Assembly: GCA_028023455.1 (NCBI GenBank)
Contig: JAQFVV010012419.1
Location: forward strand, 1,908,625-1,972,624
From: Epiperipatus broadwayi
Taxonomy: Eukaryota > Onychophora > Udeonychophora > Euonychophora > Peripatidae
Direction: 5' to 3'
DNA: 64,000 bases
Made by a program: the position numbers and the translations under genes. The notes beneath the pieces are model-generated. The model was not told where the DNA came from. It was given only the letters and a program-made list of their open reading frames with translations, and ran no database searches. Positions 1 through 11,815 of this stretch are shown in pieces (position 1 is the stretch's first letter; every line of letters begins with the position of its first letter).

Positions 1-300
1 GCATCATTGGTTAACTACTGGAGTAGTATTTTAGTAGCTTTCATTATTTTAGCAGAATTATCGATCCGGAAAACGGTTCAGCAGCTCCAGTGAAGATTCC
101 TCGGGACTTTTAGGAACCGCAGCCAGATCCCTGATTTTCTAGCCCTCTATCATGATGAAAAACAAATTAATATGCACAGAGTTCACTGCACTACTCTACA
201 ATCAAAAACTCACTAGCCCCTTCTTTACTTTTCAGGGCTATATATCTACTGTTTCCTGATGCCTCCGGCTAGCGCTCATTTTGTTATCAATCTGGTTTTT
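1..300. other. G+C-richer unique stretch, unassigned
   Basis: This stretch is visibly richer in G+C than the DNA that follows. It contains short open stretches on the plus strand, but none is long and I recognise no protein family, splice structure or repeat in it. It could be an old element fragment or a conserved non-coding segment. Nothing here supports a gene call. Confidence 0.3.
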
Positions 301-539
301 TCTTATAATTAGTTGTTTTCCAAAACATTCCTTCGATAAGCTTTCAAACTAATTTGTGAATTCCTTTCCTAATTAGAAAATGAATTCTTAAAGTCTGAAA
401 TGATTTTAATTAAAAATTGAATTCTTATCTTTTTTTAATTAATAAAACTTTACTGTTGTTTTATTGAGAATTTGAAAGCCCATGGAAGGAATGTAGCTTT
501 TATTCGCAAAACTTTACAAATTATTTAAAAGTAAAAAAA

Positions 540-860
540 AAACAAGTATTCCCGATGCAATGAAACTTTCGAACAATTATATACATTTAATATTTACACA
601 TATATATACGCACAATCCACGCAATTTAATATATATAAATTCATGAATATTTTATCATGAATTTATTTAGAGAATTGATCAAATTTAACTAAAGTAATTA
701 ATTTTACTACGTATCTGAAACAAGTTATTCATTTTGGAAATTAGCGTGGATTGAACGTATAAAGCCCCATTGCATCGGAAATTTAAGGTTAGTATTAGAG
801 TAAATAACATGAAGCTAGGATCGAACTCAGATCCGACTGCTTCAATATATATATATATAT
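540..860 (-). repeat. Possible decayed SINE fragment with tRNA-like B box
   Basis: On the minus strand, around 807-835, the motif GAGTTCGATCCTAG resembles the RNA polymerase III B box (GGTTCGANTCC). It is followed in the minus direction by a body containing GATGCAATGGGGC and CAATCCACGC. A diverged second occurrence of GATGCAATG and CAATCCACGC lies near 554-625. A short (AT)n tract at 845-866 abuts the B-box side. No clear A box is visible, so this is at best a truncated tRNA-derived SINE. Confidence 0.3.
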
Positions 861-866
861 ATATAT

Positions 867-1734
867 GCATACACGTGACAATAATTTCTAAACATATTTG
901 AATTGTCATAAAATAATAATATAAATGACTAAAATTTACATATAAGTGTGAATTAGCATAAGACAAAATTCAATTTATTACCTAGTGATTTACATAGATG
1001 CTCCAATAGGTTTATTTAAAACAGATTCAGCACACAGACATGTGATCTAATAATTTATAAACATATTTAAATATTCATATATAAAAAATACATGATTAAA
1101 ATTTTTATAATATAATTAACATATATGTTTGTGCACAGAGAAATGTATGTGCAAACTGAAGTCTCAATTGTATATTTCATTTTGTCAAAATAAAATTATT
1201 AAAGATTATTTTTGCAGTCAATTCTTTGTTGAATATACACAAACTTCACTACTTTAGTAATAAAGGCTTTCCTTTTTTTAAAAAAATACAATCAGTCTTG
1301 ACAGTTTACTCTAAAAATATGTTTTTTCAATTTTTTCTTTTAAAAAAAAACAGGATGTCAATTAATTAATTTTTTTACTCTTAGATTTTTAATTCAAGCA
1401 AAATTATCTGTGTTTGTGTTTCACTTTTAAAATATCTCTTTTTTTAATAAATGAAAAATAAAATTGTTCTATATACATATTAGTATTACAGGTTAATTAA
1501 TTATAATGTCTTTCTTTAGACTATAGAATTGTCTATTAACTCTTTACTTTTTAATTTTTTTATTTTTAATCCAAGCAAAATTATTAGTTGCAATTTGAGT
1601 TATATTTTTAAATGTCATTTTACTAAAGAATTATTTAAAATTTCATTATCATTATATATAACATTACTCACCATTAGCTGTAAATATGTTTATCTATGCT
1701 CTTCTGTATATAGCTGACATAGCATAATATAATG
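867..1734. other. AT-rich stretch, no feature seen
   Basis: The sequence consists of runs of A and T with poly-A and poly-T stretches of up to nine bases. I see no credible coding segment, recognised repeat or RNA gene. Confidence 0.6.
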
Positions 1735-2045
1735 AATTCTTCAGCAAGCTGAGGTTCTCTCTGGGTAATTGTCGTTATCAAAGAAGGTATAATCAGGTAA
1801 CTGTTGTTGATTCTCCTTCTCTCCAGGATTTGATAGATTTCAGACTTGCAAGCTGTTTTTAATAACACATTTGTAGCTATGAAACACTTGAAGTTGACCT
1901 TTTTCTCCATGTGAATTTAAACTCCACCATCATGAACTAGAGCAGCTTCCTCCTTCTGTCTTGACTTCAGCTATCTCTGATCCATGACAGCTATTTACAT
2001 AGCTCTGGAAACCAACCAATTCTGCCAACTGCTTTTCAAGAAAAA
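1735..2045. other. G+C-richer island, possible old exon or element fragment
   Basis: This segment of about 310 bp contrasts with the AT-rich flanks. On the minus strand two open stretches in different frames cover it. One, at about 1945-2040, reads LEKQLAELVGFQSYVN and onward; the other begins MEKKVNFKC near 1910. Both end at stops, and the frames would need a frameshift or intron to join. I do not recognise the protein. It may be a decayed exon, a processed pseudogene piece or a transposon fragment. Confidence 0.25.
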
Positions 2046-2496
2046 AATACTAGCCAAACTATTTTTATTAACTCTTTTTATATGGGCAGCTGAAGTGACA
2101 AAAACACTAAATTAAAAACTGTTTTCATCTTTTTATGTTGATTAAAAACAATTTTAATCCTTTTGAAAGCAACTTTGAAATTTTTATCAAAGTATGGTGT
2201 ACAAAGATTTCTACACAAATAGAAATTTACCAATTAATTAAAAAGATTTCAAAATAGATAATAGAAATTATTTACAATTATCAGTTCTATTTTAATATAA
2301 AACATACTTGTTTTTAATTTCAAAATCAGAATACAATATTAATATTTATTTAGACCTTTTTAATTGTTTACTTTATAATAAAATTCTATTTTAAATCCAA
2401 AATTATTTAAACTTTTTCTATGCTTATTTTATTCCAGGAAATGCAGAAAAATATCTACAAAATTTTTGTCTGTGTTTATTTCTACCTTTCCTTTCA

Positions 2497-2499
<3 letters not shown>
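2046..2499. other. AT-rich stretch, no feature seen
   Basis: Low-complexity A+T-rich DNA leading up to a dinucleotide tract. No coding, RNA or repeat signal is recognisable. Confidence 0.55.
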
Positions 2500-2571
<72 letters not shown>

Positions 2572-2580
2572 CATACATAC
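2500..2580. repeat. (TA)n microsatellite
   Basis: Two runs of (TA)n are separated by a single ACTT interruption near 2532. They end in a short (TACA) run at about 2569-2580. The apparent open reading frame of repeated Tyr-Ile across it is a repeat artefact. Confidence 0.95.
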
Positions 2581-3559
2581 TAGGTTAGCATGTTCCATGT
2601 AACACATACATTTACAAAATATATATACAAACAATATGAATTATTTTAATTTAGTTCAGGATCACCTATTATAAGCTTGAATAATCAATAGTTATGAAAT
2701 CTTCATTTCCAGACAGAGTAGTTTTCAATTTCTGCCATTGATAACCTTGGCTAGGATTTAAAGCTAAATATAATACCATTAAACATCTAAAAATCATCTT
2801 TTATAACTTTATATTAAAATTTTAAAAACCTTAAGGCTTTAAACACAGTTTAACTCATTTTAGCTAAATAGATCTGACATCAGGTTAGTTTCTATACACT
2901 TCTAAGACTCCAGTTTAGGTCCTTTTATTACATGGTCTTTCATAGATCATGTGGTGTTACTTTTGGAATATATATACATGCACCATCCCCTACTTCTTTC
3001 TACATGTGTGTAAAATCTTTCCAAAATTAGGCAGAAAGTAATTTGTTAAATTAACATTGTGCAAATTAAAGCAAAAAAATATAATTAAACTTTAAACGAA
3101 TTTAAATTTTCGAATTAAAAAAAAGAATTTAAAATCAGACTTACATTTTGAAAAAAAAAAAAGAATAATTAACCATAAAATTCTAAAAGCTAAATATATT
3201 GAAATTTAACTGCAAAATTTATATCGTTCAGTGTACTCTAAATAATTTAAATTTGTAAATGTAATAATGAATAACAGATTATAACTTAAGTGTGAAATTT
3301 TTAAGTGTGAAATATATTAAAGAAAAAAACTGAAGAACTCTGCAGGATTTTTGATGTTTTAATATTTCATACCATTCTATTAACAGCATAAACTGATGAA
3401 TTTTTAACAGTTTTATTAAATATTATTAGAACATAACTTGCAAATACTTACAATAGTGTTTAGTAAAAAGAATTTATCATAGGATAATACTTATTGCATT
3501 CATCATTATTTTAAACCAAAATCAATCCATTGCTGGAAGAAATCTTTTCTCAGTTCCAA
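2581..3559. other. AT-rich stretch, no feature seen
   Basis: A+T-rich, with frequent homopolymer runs. No open frame with protein-like composition and no recognisable repeat boundaries. Confidence 0.55.
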
Positions 3560-5035
3560 TTTCTATAAACGATAACCTCTTTTATTCACATCACATCAGC
3601 AAATAACTTTTATATTATCTACATATTTTACATGTAGTCTCTTTCTAAGTTTTTTTACAATTTCTTGGGATGCAAGTTAAAACTTTAATTGTCCATTTAA
3701 TAATATATACAACCAAACCGCATTTATATTTTTTAATTCTTTCTTGATGTCAGTAACACCCGTTGTTCTGTCACTCATGGATTTATTTACTTTACTTCTA
3801 AAATACATCTCTTCTTATTTGGTTGGGTGGTGTAAAGTCTCTGTATTGATTTTCTGTTATGTTTTCATGCATTGTATCCATAACTAAGAAATGGCAAAAC
3901 ACATATAATAAAACATTTTAAACAACTTAAACATATTTCTTTTTAATCTATCAAAAACATTCTATCCAAATTTAATTTTATGAATAATTTCATCCATTAT
4001 ATTTGCTCAATATATTTATAGTTTTAAGTTCTTCTATTTGATTTTGGGTTATTCTGCTGAGATAATTTATTAAACATTAATTTAGACCTTTTTATCATAC
4101 TTTTAGGCCCATTTACTTAATTTTATTTGATAAATCAAAACATTTTCTGAAACTCTGAAGCAATATTTGCAAAAAAGTGACATCTTCTGCAAAATTAAAA
4201 TGACCTAAAGAATCTGCATTTATTTCTATTTTCTTAAAGTTCCTATTTTCATATTTCTTTTAAAATCGCTGTAAAATGTTTTGAATAAATACAAACACTC
4301 TGAAATAGATCTTTCTCATTGTTATTCTTCTTAGTATCTCCATGTAACAAACTACCAATGTATTTTGGATAAATATTCTTCAGAAAATCACAATGTGCCA
4401 ATCTATATCTTGATGATCCAAATTAATCTCTTCCAAACTGCTTAAGCATCAAATAGCTTTTCATAATCTGAAAATCCAAAGTCTAATAGCAAATGAAATT
4501 CATTGATCATTCTCATAAGATTTCTTAATATCTGAATGGGTGAGTTCTGAGGTCAAAAATATTTTCAATTTAAATCCAGATTTTAGTTGGTTAGTTAAAA
4601 TCCAAAGTTCATTGTAAAAAAAATTGTGATTATCTTAGTAATGTTTTTATATAGACTGGATAAGCTATTTTTATTTTTTAATATCTTTTTATCACCCTTC
4701 TTAAATATCACTATTACTACTACATTCCTCCAATCATCGGATATATCTTTATTATTTAGACATTTATAATATCTGCCAACTTTTTTCTTTTATATCTGTT
4801 CCATTATTTCTTGGAAGTTCTTCTTTTTTCATAGATACAACTGTAATCTTTTTATTTAAATTCCTTGAAATTCAGAAGATATAACAACTAGCAAAGATAT
4901 TTTGTTTACTCATTATAAAGCTCTTTATAAAACATTTCTGGACATTTCATGTTGTCATCTCTCTTAATAATATTTCCATGTTTTCTCCTTACTGCTCAAA
5001 TCACCATCCTTCTAATACCAAGTAATTATCACTTT
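3560..5035 (-). pseudogene. RTE-type LINE reverse transcriptase remnant (copy A)
   Basis: This is a decayed non-LTR retrotransposon reading on the minus strand. Around 4680-4770 the minus strand reads DISDDWRN and IFKKGDKK, the segment before RT motif 1 of RTE-clade reverse transcriptases. The end near 4945-4985 matches, in reverse complement, the segment ATGACATCATGAAATGGGC of the better-preserved copy at 39.7 kb. The other end, around 3605-3830, aligns with the copy at 19.2-19.5 kb, sharing GATGTCAGTAACA. Many frameshifts and stops interrupt it. The endonuclease domain is absent, so it is 5' truncated, as is usual for LINE copies. It cannot be active. Confidence 0.75.
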
Positions 5036-5177
5036 GTTTTTTTTTTTCTATTTTCATAACCTTCTTTGTTAAGTGACAGTTCATTTTTTTATTTCATTAT
5101 TGACTTTTTTTCATTTTATTTTACAAAATTACAGATAGACAATTCTTTTTATAGATTATTTTAAAATATTTTTATAT

Positions 5178-5179
<2 letters not shown>

Positions 5180-5214
<35 letters not shown>
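5180..5214. repeat. (ATT)n microsatellite
   Basis: About twelve uninterrupted ATT units. The larger tract at 20.6 kb has the same unit. Confidence 0.95.
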
Positions 5215-7912
5215 CTCAAAGGTAAATTTTCTGATAAATTATTGCTTTTTTTGTACTGGTTATTATTCATGCAGTTTTTAACCTTTCCAAAATGCAGCCT
5301 AATGCCCATTACATTTCAGCATTTTCTGACATTTTCTTTGTCTCACACATCAACATACAATATATGATAAAATGTTTATTACTTAACAGAAAAGAATAAA
5401 TTTGACTTTATTTGATAGATATTTTTGTTTACTATTGAAATAAATTTTAAATGTTCACATTTTGTTTCTGTAAATATTTAAAAAATGAGATTGCAATCAA
5501 AACAAAGATTTACACATCATTGTTTCTAGAAAGATTATTTTCAGTTTATAAAATCAACAAAATATTTTTTAATTCAGATTATTTTTAAACATCGAAATGA
5601 GTAATTATTTATTTCTCTTATATCTAATGAATTATGCTTTAAAAGTTTAAATTTTTTGAACATTTATTGCGAAATTGTGATTTTTTCTTACTTGTAAATA
5701 TAAAATAGAACATTTCTGTCAAAGCTTGTCTTCTAATTTGCTTCAGGGCACATTTATGTTGCTAATATAATGTTATATTTTTGAAAATAAAGTATTTCAA
5801 ATCAAAATAAGTTATTAACAATTTATATTTCTTGATATCTAATAAATATAGTGTAAATAATTTATTTTAAAAAATATCTAAAACTATAATAAATTTGCAA
5901 ATAAACATGTTTTTGCTTCATTAGAAACTTCAATATCATAAAATACCAAACGTTTTACAGCTTTGGCAAAGGTCAATGGCTGAACATGTCAGGACATAGG
6001 CTTATGTCTATTGTTAGAGCAGGAATTTTGAATTTCACACGTTTTAGTGGAAAATTTTCTGAAAAAAAATTATTATAATAAAATATACTGTTTTATACAC
6101 ATTTTAACGTATGATACTTACGAAAAAATTCACCAGGGAGCGAATTGGTCAAAACATAAAAGAATTCGCTAGAAAGGCCTGGAGGGTTAAGAGAGTAAAT
6201 CAGTTGTCTGATTAATTTTAATCCAAGACTGAACTATCTTCAAAGTCTATAAATTTTTAAAAAATCATTTGCAAGTTTCGATTAAAAAACATAATACAGC
6301 CTTTCTTAATAGTTTTATTCCTCTAGTATTGCATTAAGACATATTTTAGTACTCATATTTCCATTTCTACATACCATTTTCTCAAATAAAATGTTATAAT
6401 ATATGTCTTTTCTGTGTCCACTTTTATTTCTGTCATCACAAACAAATTTACCCTCAGCACTGTTATTAAATATTTACCAATTTTTATATTACATGTTGAA
6501 TCTAATTAAAACTATTTGTATATCTATATAAAAATGATCTAGTTTTTTACTACAATAAAAATGTGTTGAACCATAAACCTTAATTTTCTGATTTTGGTAT
6601 TTTTAAATTTGAATAAATAATTTTGTCATTATATGCTATATACCATTAGTCTCACAGTATGGTTTTCCACTTTTATTTATAACGAAACCCAATTTCTTGT
6701 GCTTTCAAATCTGTGCCTAGAATAACAAGTTGAATTGGATATATTATCAATAAAATAAATAAAACAATATTGTAGACATTGGTGGTATAAGAGGCAGGGT
6801 GGCAAATTAGTTATCCAAATTAATTATGATTTACAAAATATACTTAATGCTTTGAAAACATCCCATAAATTTTGGCTTAGTAATTAATGCTCAAAAAACC
6901 TTTATCACATAGCAATATAAAACATATCTTCAGCGTCTTTTAGTTTAAATGGTTATAACTTGGGAATGTAAATCAATTTTGATGTTTTAGTAGCTTTTCA
7001 AAGGAAAAGTAGACCTAGATCTTAAAAATCAGTAAAGATATTCATGAATTACTGATACAGCATTTAACAAGGTAAAAATATATATTTTCTTACAGTGAAA
7101 AAATTACTGCAGTTTCAAAAAGCTATTATTTTAACTAATTTAATATATGGGTAATACTTGAAACCTTATTAAAAAAAATAATTTAAAAATGCTCTATAAA
7201 TTTTCAAAACACAATGAAGAGCTAAAGAGATTGGTCAATATGGTCCTTCAGCTTGCTGGATAGGATATCATAGGGTCTATTACTATAAAACCACTTCCTC
7301 ATAACAATGAATATTTGAAATACATGAATGATAATAGATTTCCTAAACAATATTTTATGGTAAACTTGAATGTTTTCTTTTGGAGAGACAGATCCTCTTA
7401 ATATTATTGAACATTATCTCAAGACATTCTAAAATGTCAATATTGTTTGGTTTCAATGAAAAGTTATAACTTAAAATAGAATATAATAGAGAGCTGTAAT
7501 TAGATAAAATATTAAAGTCGTTGAGAAAAAAAGATTTAATTGTAAAAAAAATTAAAAGATAACATTCCAAATTATTGAATAAATAACACTAATAGCTCAG
7601 CCTTTTTATAAGTAAAAATATTTATGTTTCATCTCTTGGTTTTCATAATTATTAGAAAACCAGTATATTATTATTACTACTTTGTCTTTTTATTTTTACT
7701 TTGAGTTGGAATGGCCATGACTGATGATGATGATAATAATTATGATGAATATTATGTAACACAGAAATTAGCATATTACAAAAGAATCAAATAAAGAGAA
7801 CGTATTATGTTTGCTGAGTATTGTTTTTCTTCTGTAATATATTTGTAGCCCAGTTTTAATTTAATATATTTTTATCAATTTCAAAATCACTATTTAAAGT
7901 AGGATGAAACTA
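5215..7912. other. AT-rich stretch, no feature seen
   Basis: About 2.7 kb without a supportable gene or recognised repeat. Two short spots near 5950-6060 and 6120-6200 are slightly richer in G+C. The longest open frame, on the minus strand at 7355-7570, has AT-driven composition and matches nothing I know. Confidence 0.5.
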
Positions 7913-7950
7913 TAGTCATTCAATATATATATATATATATATATATGAAT

Positions 7951-7994
<44 letters not shown>
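7913..7994. repeat. (AT)n tract with an internal inverted copy of its flank
   Basis: Two (AT)n runs are separated by GAATGACT. The sequence before the first run is AGTCATTCA, the reverse complement of that spacer, so 7913-7956 can fold into a hairpin with an (AT)n stem. The second run continues to 7994. This may be replication slippage or fold-back copying. Confidence 0.85.
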
Positions 7995-7997
<3 letters not shown>

Positions 7998-8022
7998 GCC
8001 AGGCATTATCAAATGGCCTTGC

Positions 8023-8052
8023 ACAAAATCTGCTGTAAAGAATATTACAGCA
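8023..8052. repeat. Short perfect hairpin
   Basis: TCTGCTGTAA and TTACAGCAGA form a 10-bp perfect stem around a six-base AT-rich loop. There is no following T-run, no other sign of a terminator and no gene nearby. Function unknown. Confidence 0.6.
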
Positions 8053-8559
8053 GATACATATATAGATTTGTACATATTAGGCACAACAAATATAAATGTG
8101 CTATATTAAATAATGGAAGTTGGTGTAAGCATTAAAATACCCACACACACCAATTTAAAGTAATATGAAATCGACATACAAAATATTGCATAATAAACTC
8201 ATGTATTTTTTTATTTTTGTTTTTCCTTTTTGTATATTTTTTATGATATGTCATTATATGTATTTGTTTTTTTTATTTTCCAACATACTTGTATTTTTTT
8301 TTTAATTACTTTTCTAAAGATTGTAACTTTATTCCATAAGCAAGTAATGTTAATTGCTTTTTCAAAAATCTGATCAAAAGCAAAAGGTTTGATAATGCTA
8401 TAATTAAACTATTATCTCTTTAAAAAAAATTCTTTTGAATTGATTTTGTAAGCAAGTGGTCTGGGTTATTCAAGATGGATGTCAAACTTAAAATGTAGAA
8501 TTTAATCAGAAAAATATAAAGGAATGTTTGCAATCTAAGTGATAAGCTAAATTAAAAGG

Positions 8560-9100
8560 ATTGGCTGATTCATTCTTCTCAGAGGGATATCTAAATTGGT
8601 TCTTATTAGTGGGATTCATAGTGCTGTGGGATTCTTTCTTTCTTTGGCAGCCATTCTGGGCAAGTCATTATTTTTGCGTGGCTCCAGAATTCTCCAAGCA
8701 ACCAGCTACTTAGAGATTCATTTACGAATAGGACTATTGGTGACATTCCTAAGAACAAATCCATTATACAGTTCTTTTAAGAACTCTTGTCTTTGTGGAT
8801 TCGAGTAGCCATTAGAGACAGTTTATAAAAATTTATTAATAATCCTAATTATTATTAGATATATATAAAAAAAGAAGATATGAAGCAATATACTAGAGAT
8901 TCCAGCAAAATGACTGTGGGGTAGACAACTAGCCGGTGCACCGCCCTTTCTCTGTCCCAAGCCGCCAAGATGTGACCACGCCAATTCCAGCCACCCATGA
9001 TGTTGACAAATGCTGCCTTGCTAAATGGATGAAATCTTCACAGCACAGCCAGTTAACTTGAAGCCCACTCAAGATCCCAGAGGAGAAGAATGAAGATGCA
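8560..9100. other. G+C-richer unassigned block
   Basis: A 540-bp block stands out in base composition, most clearly at 8935-9080. On the plus strand 8596-8808 is open for 70 codons. Another plus frame across 8956-9052 reads QDVTTPIPATHDVDKCCL and then stops. I recognise no domain with confidence. A reading KLKGLADSFFSEGYLNW near 8553-8602 faintly recalls the N-terminal zinc-finger region of hAT/TTF-type transposases, but this is weak. Most likely a decayed element or pseudogene of unknown family. Confidence 0.25.
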
Positions 9101-10189
9101 GATATAAGTTTATTTTAAGATATTTATTAATATTGAAATAATTAACTTTGATATTTCCGATTAGATATATTATTTTTTGTTATTATTATTAATCATTTAA
9201 AAAAGAGAGTCTCTCACATATGTATATGAATTTGCAGTTATTACGGGCATAAATGATAAAGCTTTTACTTAAATCCTTTGAGTCAATTTTTCTATTTCAA
9301 ATTCTAGTATTTTTAACAAAGATTGCAATGAGATTCTTTTTTTTTTGTTGCTATTCATTTTCCTCTTTTTGCTACTCCTGGAATTCATCATATATGGATA
9401 TACATGTATGTATATGCATACATACACTTATAATATTCGGTAAATATGATATCTCATGCTGAATATCTAAAAATGTATTTAACCGTATATCCTTTTTAAG
9501 TTATTTTTTTTGTTACTGCTGCACCTTATGATGAGTGCAAGAAGGGATTGATCTATTATAGATTCCCTGTAAGCAAGTACTCTAATAACTTTATATTTAA
9601 AGTAATAGTAAATGTGTAATTGTGATGCGCATATATACATGTACAGGAATTTATCTATAGTGAGAGGGAAATAGATACAGTACCTTATGGTGAGTACGAT
9701 ATAGTATCTGAGCCATGCAACCTTGTTGACTTGTTGAAAAGTATGAAATTAGTGAAATATCTCATATTGCAAATATACATATGCCTAGTTGTCTTTTTTT
9801 TATTTTCTATCAATAAAAAGGTTTTAAAGTTAGCAGTAAAAGCGTATGCCTGTATGATCGAAAATCTCATATCTGTATATCAAATCACACAAAGTAAAAT
9901 TTATTTCTATTGGGTAAAAATAGCTCAGACCACTTCCATTACTTATAAACATTGTAAATAGCTTTAGGGATTTATTATTTTTCTTATTTAAAATTATATT
10001 TTATCTATTTCAACACCTCAAATATATATGGTTTGGGATAATTAATTATTTAGTATTTTGTTATTATATCATCATTAGTATGAAACGGTGGTGGGTATTT
10101 GGGATTAAATAAATATTTAATCATAATATTAAACTTGTTTCGTTTTCATATTATTATTTATATTGATCAAAATGTATTCTTTCCTTATC
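9101..10189. other. AT-rich stretch with a repeated short motif
   Basis: No supportable gene. CACCTTATGATGAGTGCAAG near 9522 and TACCTTATGGTGAGTACG near 9681 are diverged copies of one motif; CACTTTATGCTCAGTGCAAG near 10605 is a third. They may be relics of a dispersed repeat, but boundaries are not visible. Confidence 0.35.
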
Positions 10190-10640
10190 AACCATGTACC
10201 GGTAATAATCATTTAACTTACCCATTTGAAGACCCTAGATTGTAGAGTGACTGAGCTAGCCACAAAGGAATATCGCTCTACCAGGGTGTTAAATCTTATT
10301 CTTATGCTCCGCTGAACATATGGTATTGCACATCCTTCTAGGCGGGTGAAAAATTCATTTTTTGATTCTTTTCTAGAAGTGGCCCGCAAAAGTCTATTTT
10401 GTAAATAGATTTTTCAAAGGTGTGTACTTGCCATTGTTCTAAATATTCGGGCATTCAAATAAGATATCAACTAAAGGGTGTTTTTTAACTGGAAGAGTCC
10501 TGTCAATCCACTCTTTCTATCAATTTAGCTGGAAGTACCAATATACATGAGTACAGACAATCGGCTAGATTGATATCCATTTCTTTACCTGTTGAATCTT
10601 GGTCACTTTATGCTCAGTGCAAGATTAGGAAAAGAATTCT
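10190..10640. other. G+C-richer unassigned block
   Basis: The base composition differs from the surroundings and all frames are closed. It may be an old repeat: it lies directly before a tandem duplication and hairpin. I recognise no family. Confidence 0.25.
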
Positions 10641-10773
10641 GCAGGGAGTATGGACAGGTATAATATATATATATATAAATTTATAAATAAAGTTTATAAA
10701 AATTATTCTGCAGGGAGTATGGACAGGTATAATATATATATATATAAATTTATAAATAAAGTTTATAAAAATT
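10637..10773. repeat. Tandem duplication, two units of about 69 bp
   Basis: The unit starts ATTCTGCAGGGAGTATGGAC, contains a short (AT)n run and ends in GTTTATAAAAATT. It occurs twice in immediate succession with almost no differences, which suggests a recent duplication. The duplicate Met-Asp-Arg-Tyr open frame across it is a by-product. Confidence 0.85.
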
Positions 10774-10880
10774 ATATGTATAACCGTAACTTAGAAGTGC
10801 TTTCAACTACCTTGACAAAGCTACAAGGTAGTTGAAAGCAATTCTAAGTTACAGTTATACATATAATTTTTATAAACTTT
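10758..10880. repeat. Near-perfect hairpin, 57-bp arms
   Basis: The left arm 10758-10814 and right arm 10824-10880 are reverse complements apart from one or two differences. The loop is nine bases. The arm core (AGAAGTGCTTTCAACTA) resembles a segment of the inverted repeat at 63.06 kb (AGAAGTACTTTCAACTA), so the two may share a family. Confidence 0.85.
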
Positions 10881-10943
10881 TAATTACTGTATTTTCAAAT
10901 ATTTATTTATAAATTAACGTATATTATTTTGAAGAAATACAGA

Positions 10944-10963
10944 CATCGATTTGTAATATTATT

Positions 10964-11008
<45 letters not shown>

Positions 11009-11040
11009 TTGTAATATTATTACAATATATATATATTGTG
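10944..11040. repeat. (TA)n tract flanked by duplicated 25-bp sequence
   Basis: ATCGATTTGTAATATTATTA occurs on both sides of a (TA)n run of about 36 bp. The second copy is again followed by a short (AT)n run. This looks like a duplication that includes the microsatellite. Confidence 0.8.
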
Positions 11041-11654
11041 ACCTTTTATTTAGGTCCCTGGATTTAATAATCCAAAATTTTAAACCTTAATAATATATTT
11101 GGCATTAAAATCTTAATGAGTGGCTTTCAATAAAGACTATTTTGGATGTACTGGGAAATTGCTTGAGTGGAGATGAGATTTCAAACCCAGTCTAGGCTCT
11201 GACTAGACTAAAACAACAATTTAAAAATATTGGTATTAATTGGGAAATAAATATATTGCTATTTTATTATTGTTGAATAGCAATTGAAATAAATAAATAA
11301 TTAAATCAAATTTGTAAGTCTAGTAATATGAATCATTACAGTAAATTACTTAAGCATATTTTGTATGTAGTAAATCTAAAACTGTCTTGAATCATTATAG
11401 GTAGTTATTAAAAATGAAGCCAGAGGGGGTAATATTAATTATGCATACCAAGATTATTGGTTTAAATTACTCCCACAATTTATTGTAAAACAAGATATAT
11501 ATTATTTAAATAAAGTGTATGGGGGGTTGATTAAGAAAAACAAGAACTAAGCAACCACAGACCTCAACTCATCTAAAATAAGGAAGAAAAAAAAAGTTAA
11601 AAAAAATCAGAAAATTTTGGAATCTAATTGAATGGAATTATAATATCTTGCTAT
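11041..11654. other. AT-rich stretch, no feature seen
   Basis: No coding or RNA signal recognised. Confidence 0.5.
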
Positions 11655-11815
11655 CTAGAAATGATGGAATAAATCTAAAAAACCTTGCTATCATTGTAAA
11701 CACCATTTCCACATCCGCATACTCCTAGGATTCATACTGGAGAAGGAAATGAAAGCCATGGAAATAAGTCTTTATCTAAATAAGTATTGCTTCAAACCCA
11801 GGAAAATTCAAGAAA
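11655..11815 (+). pseudogene. Possible C2H2 zinc-finger remnant
   Basis: Around 11678-11700 the plus strand reads KPCYHCKHHF, and around 11729-11775 another frame reads IHTGEGNESHGNKSLSK. This resembles two adjoining parts of the repeated C2H2 unit, in which the linker HTGEKPY is followed by H/F-C-x2-C-GKSF. The match is short and needs frame shifts, and the second finger's cysteines are lost. It could be a relic of a zinc-finger gene or a chance resemblance. Confidence 0.25.

Noticed and set aside
2420-2602. 60-codon frame with alternating Tyr-Ile
   Set aside because: Produced by (TA)n; no start context or domain.
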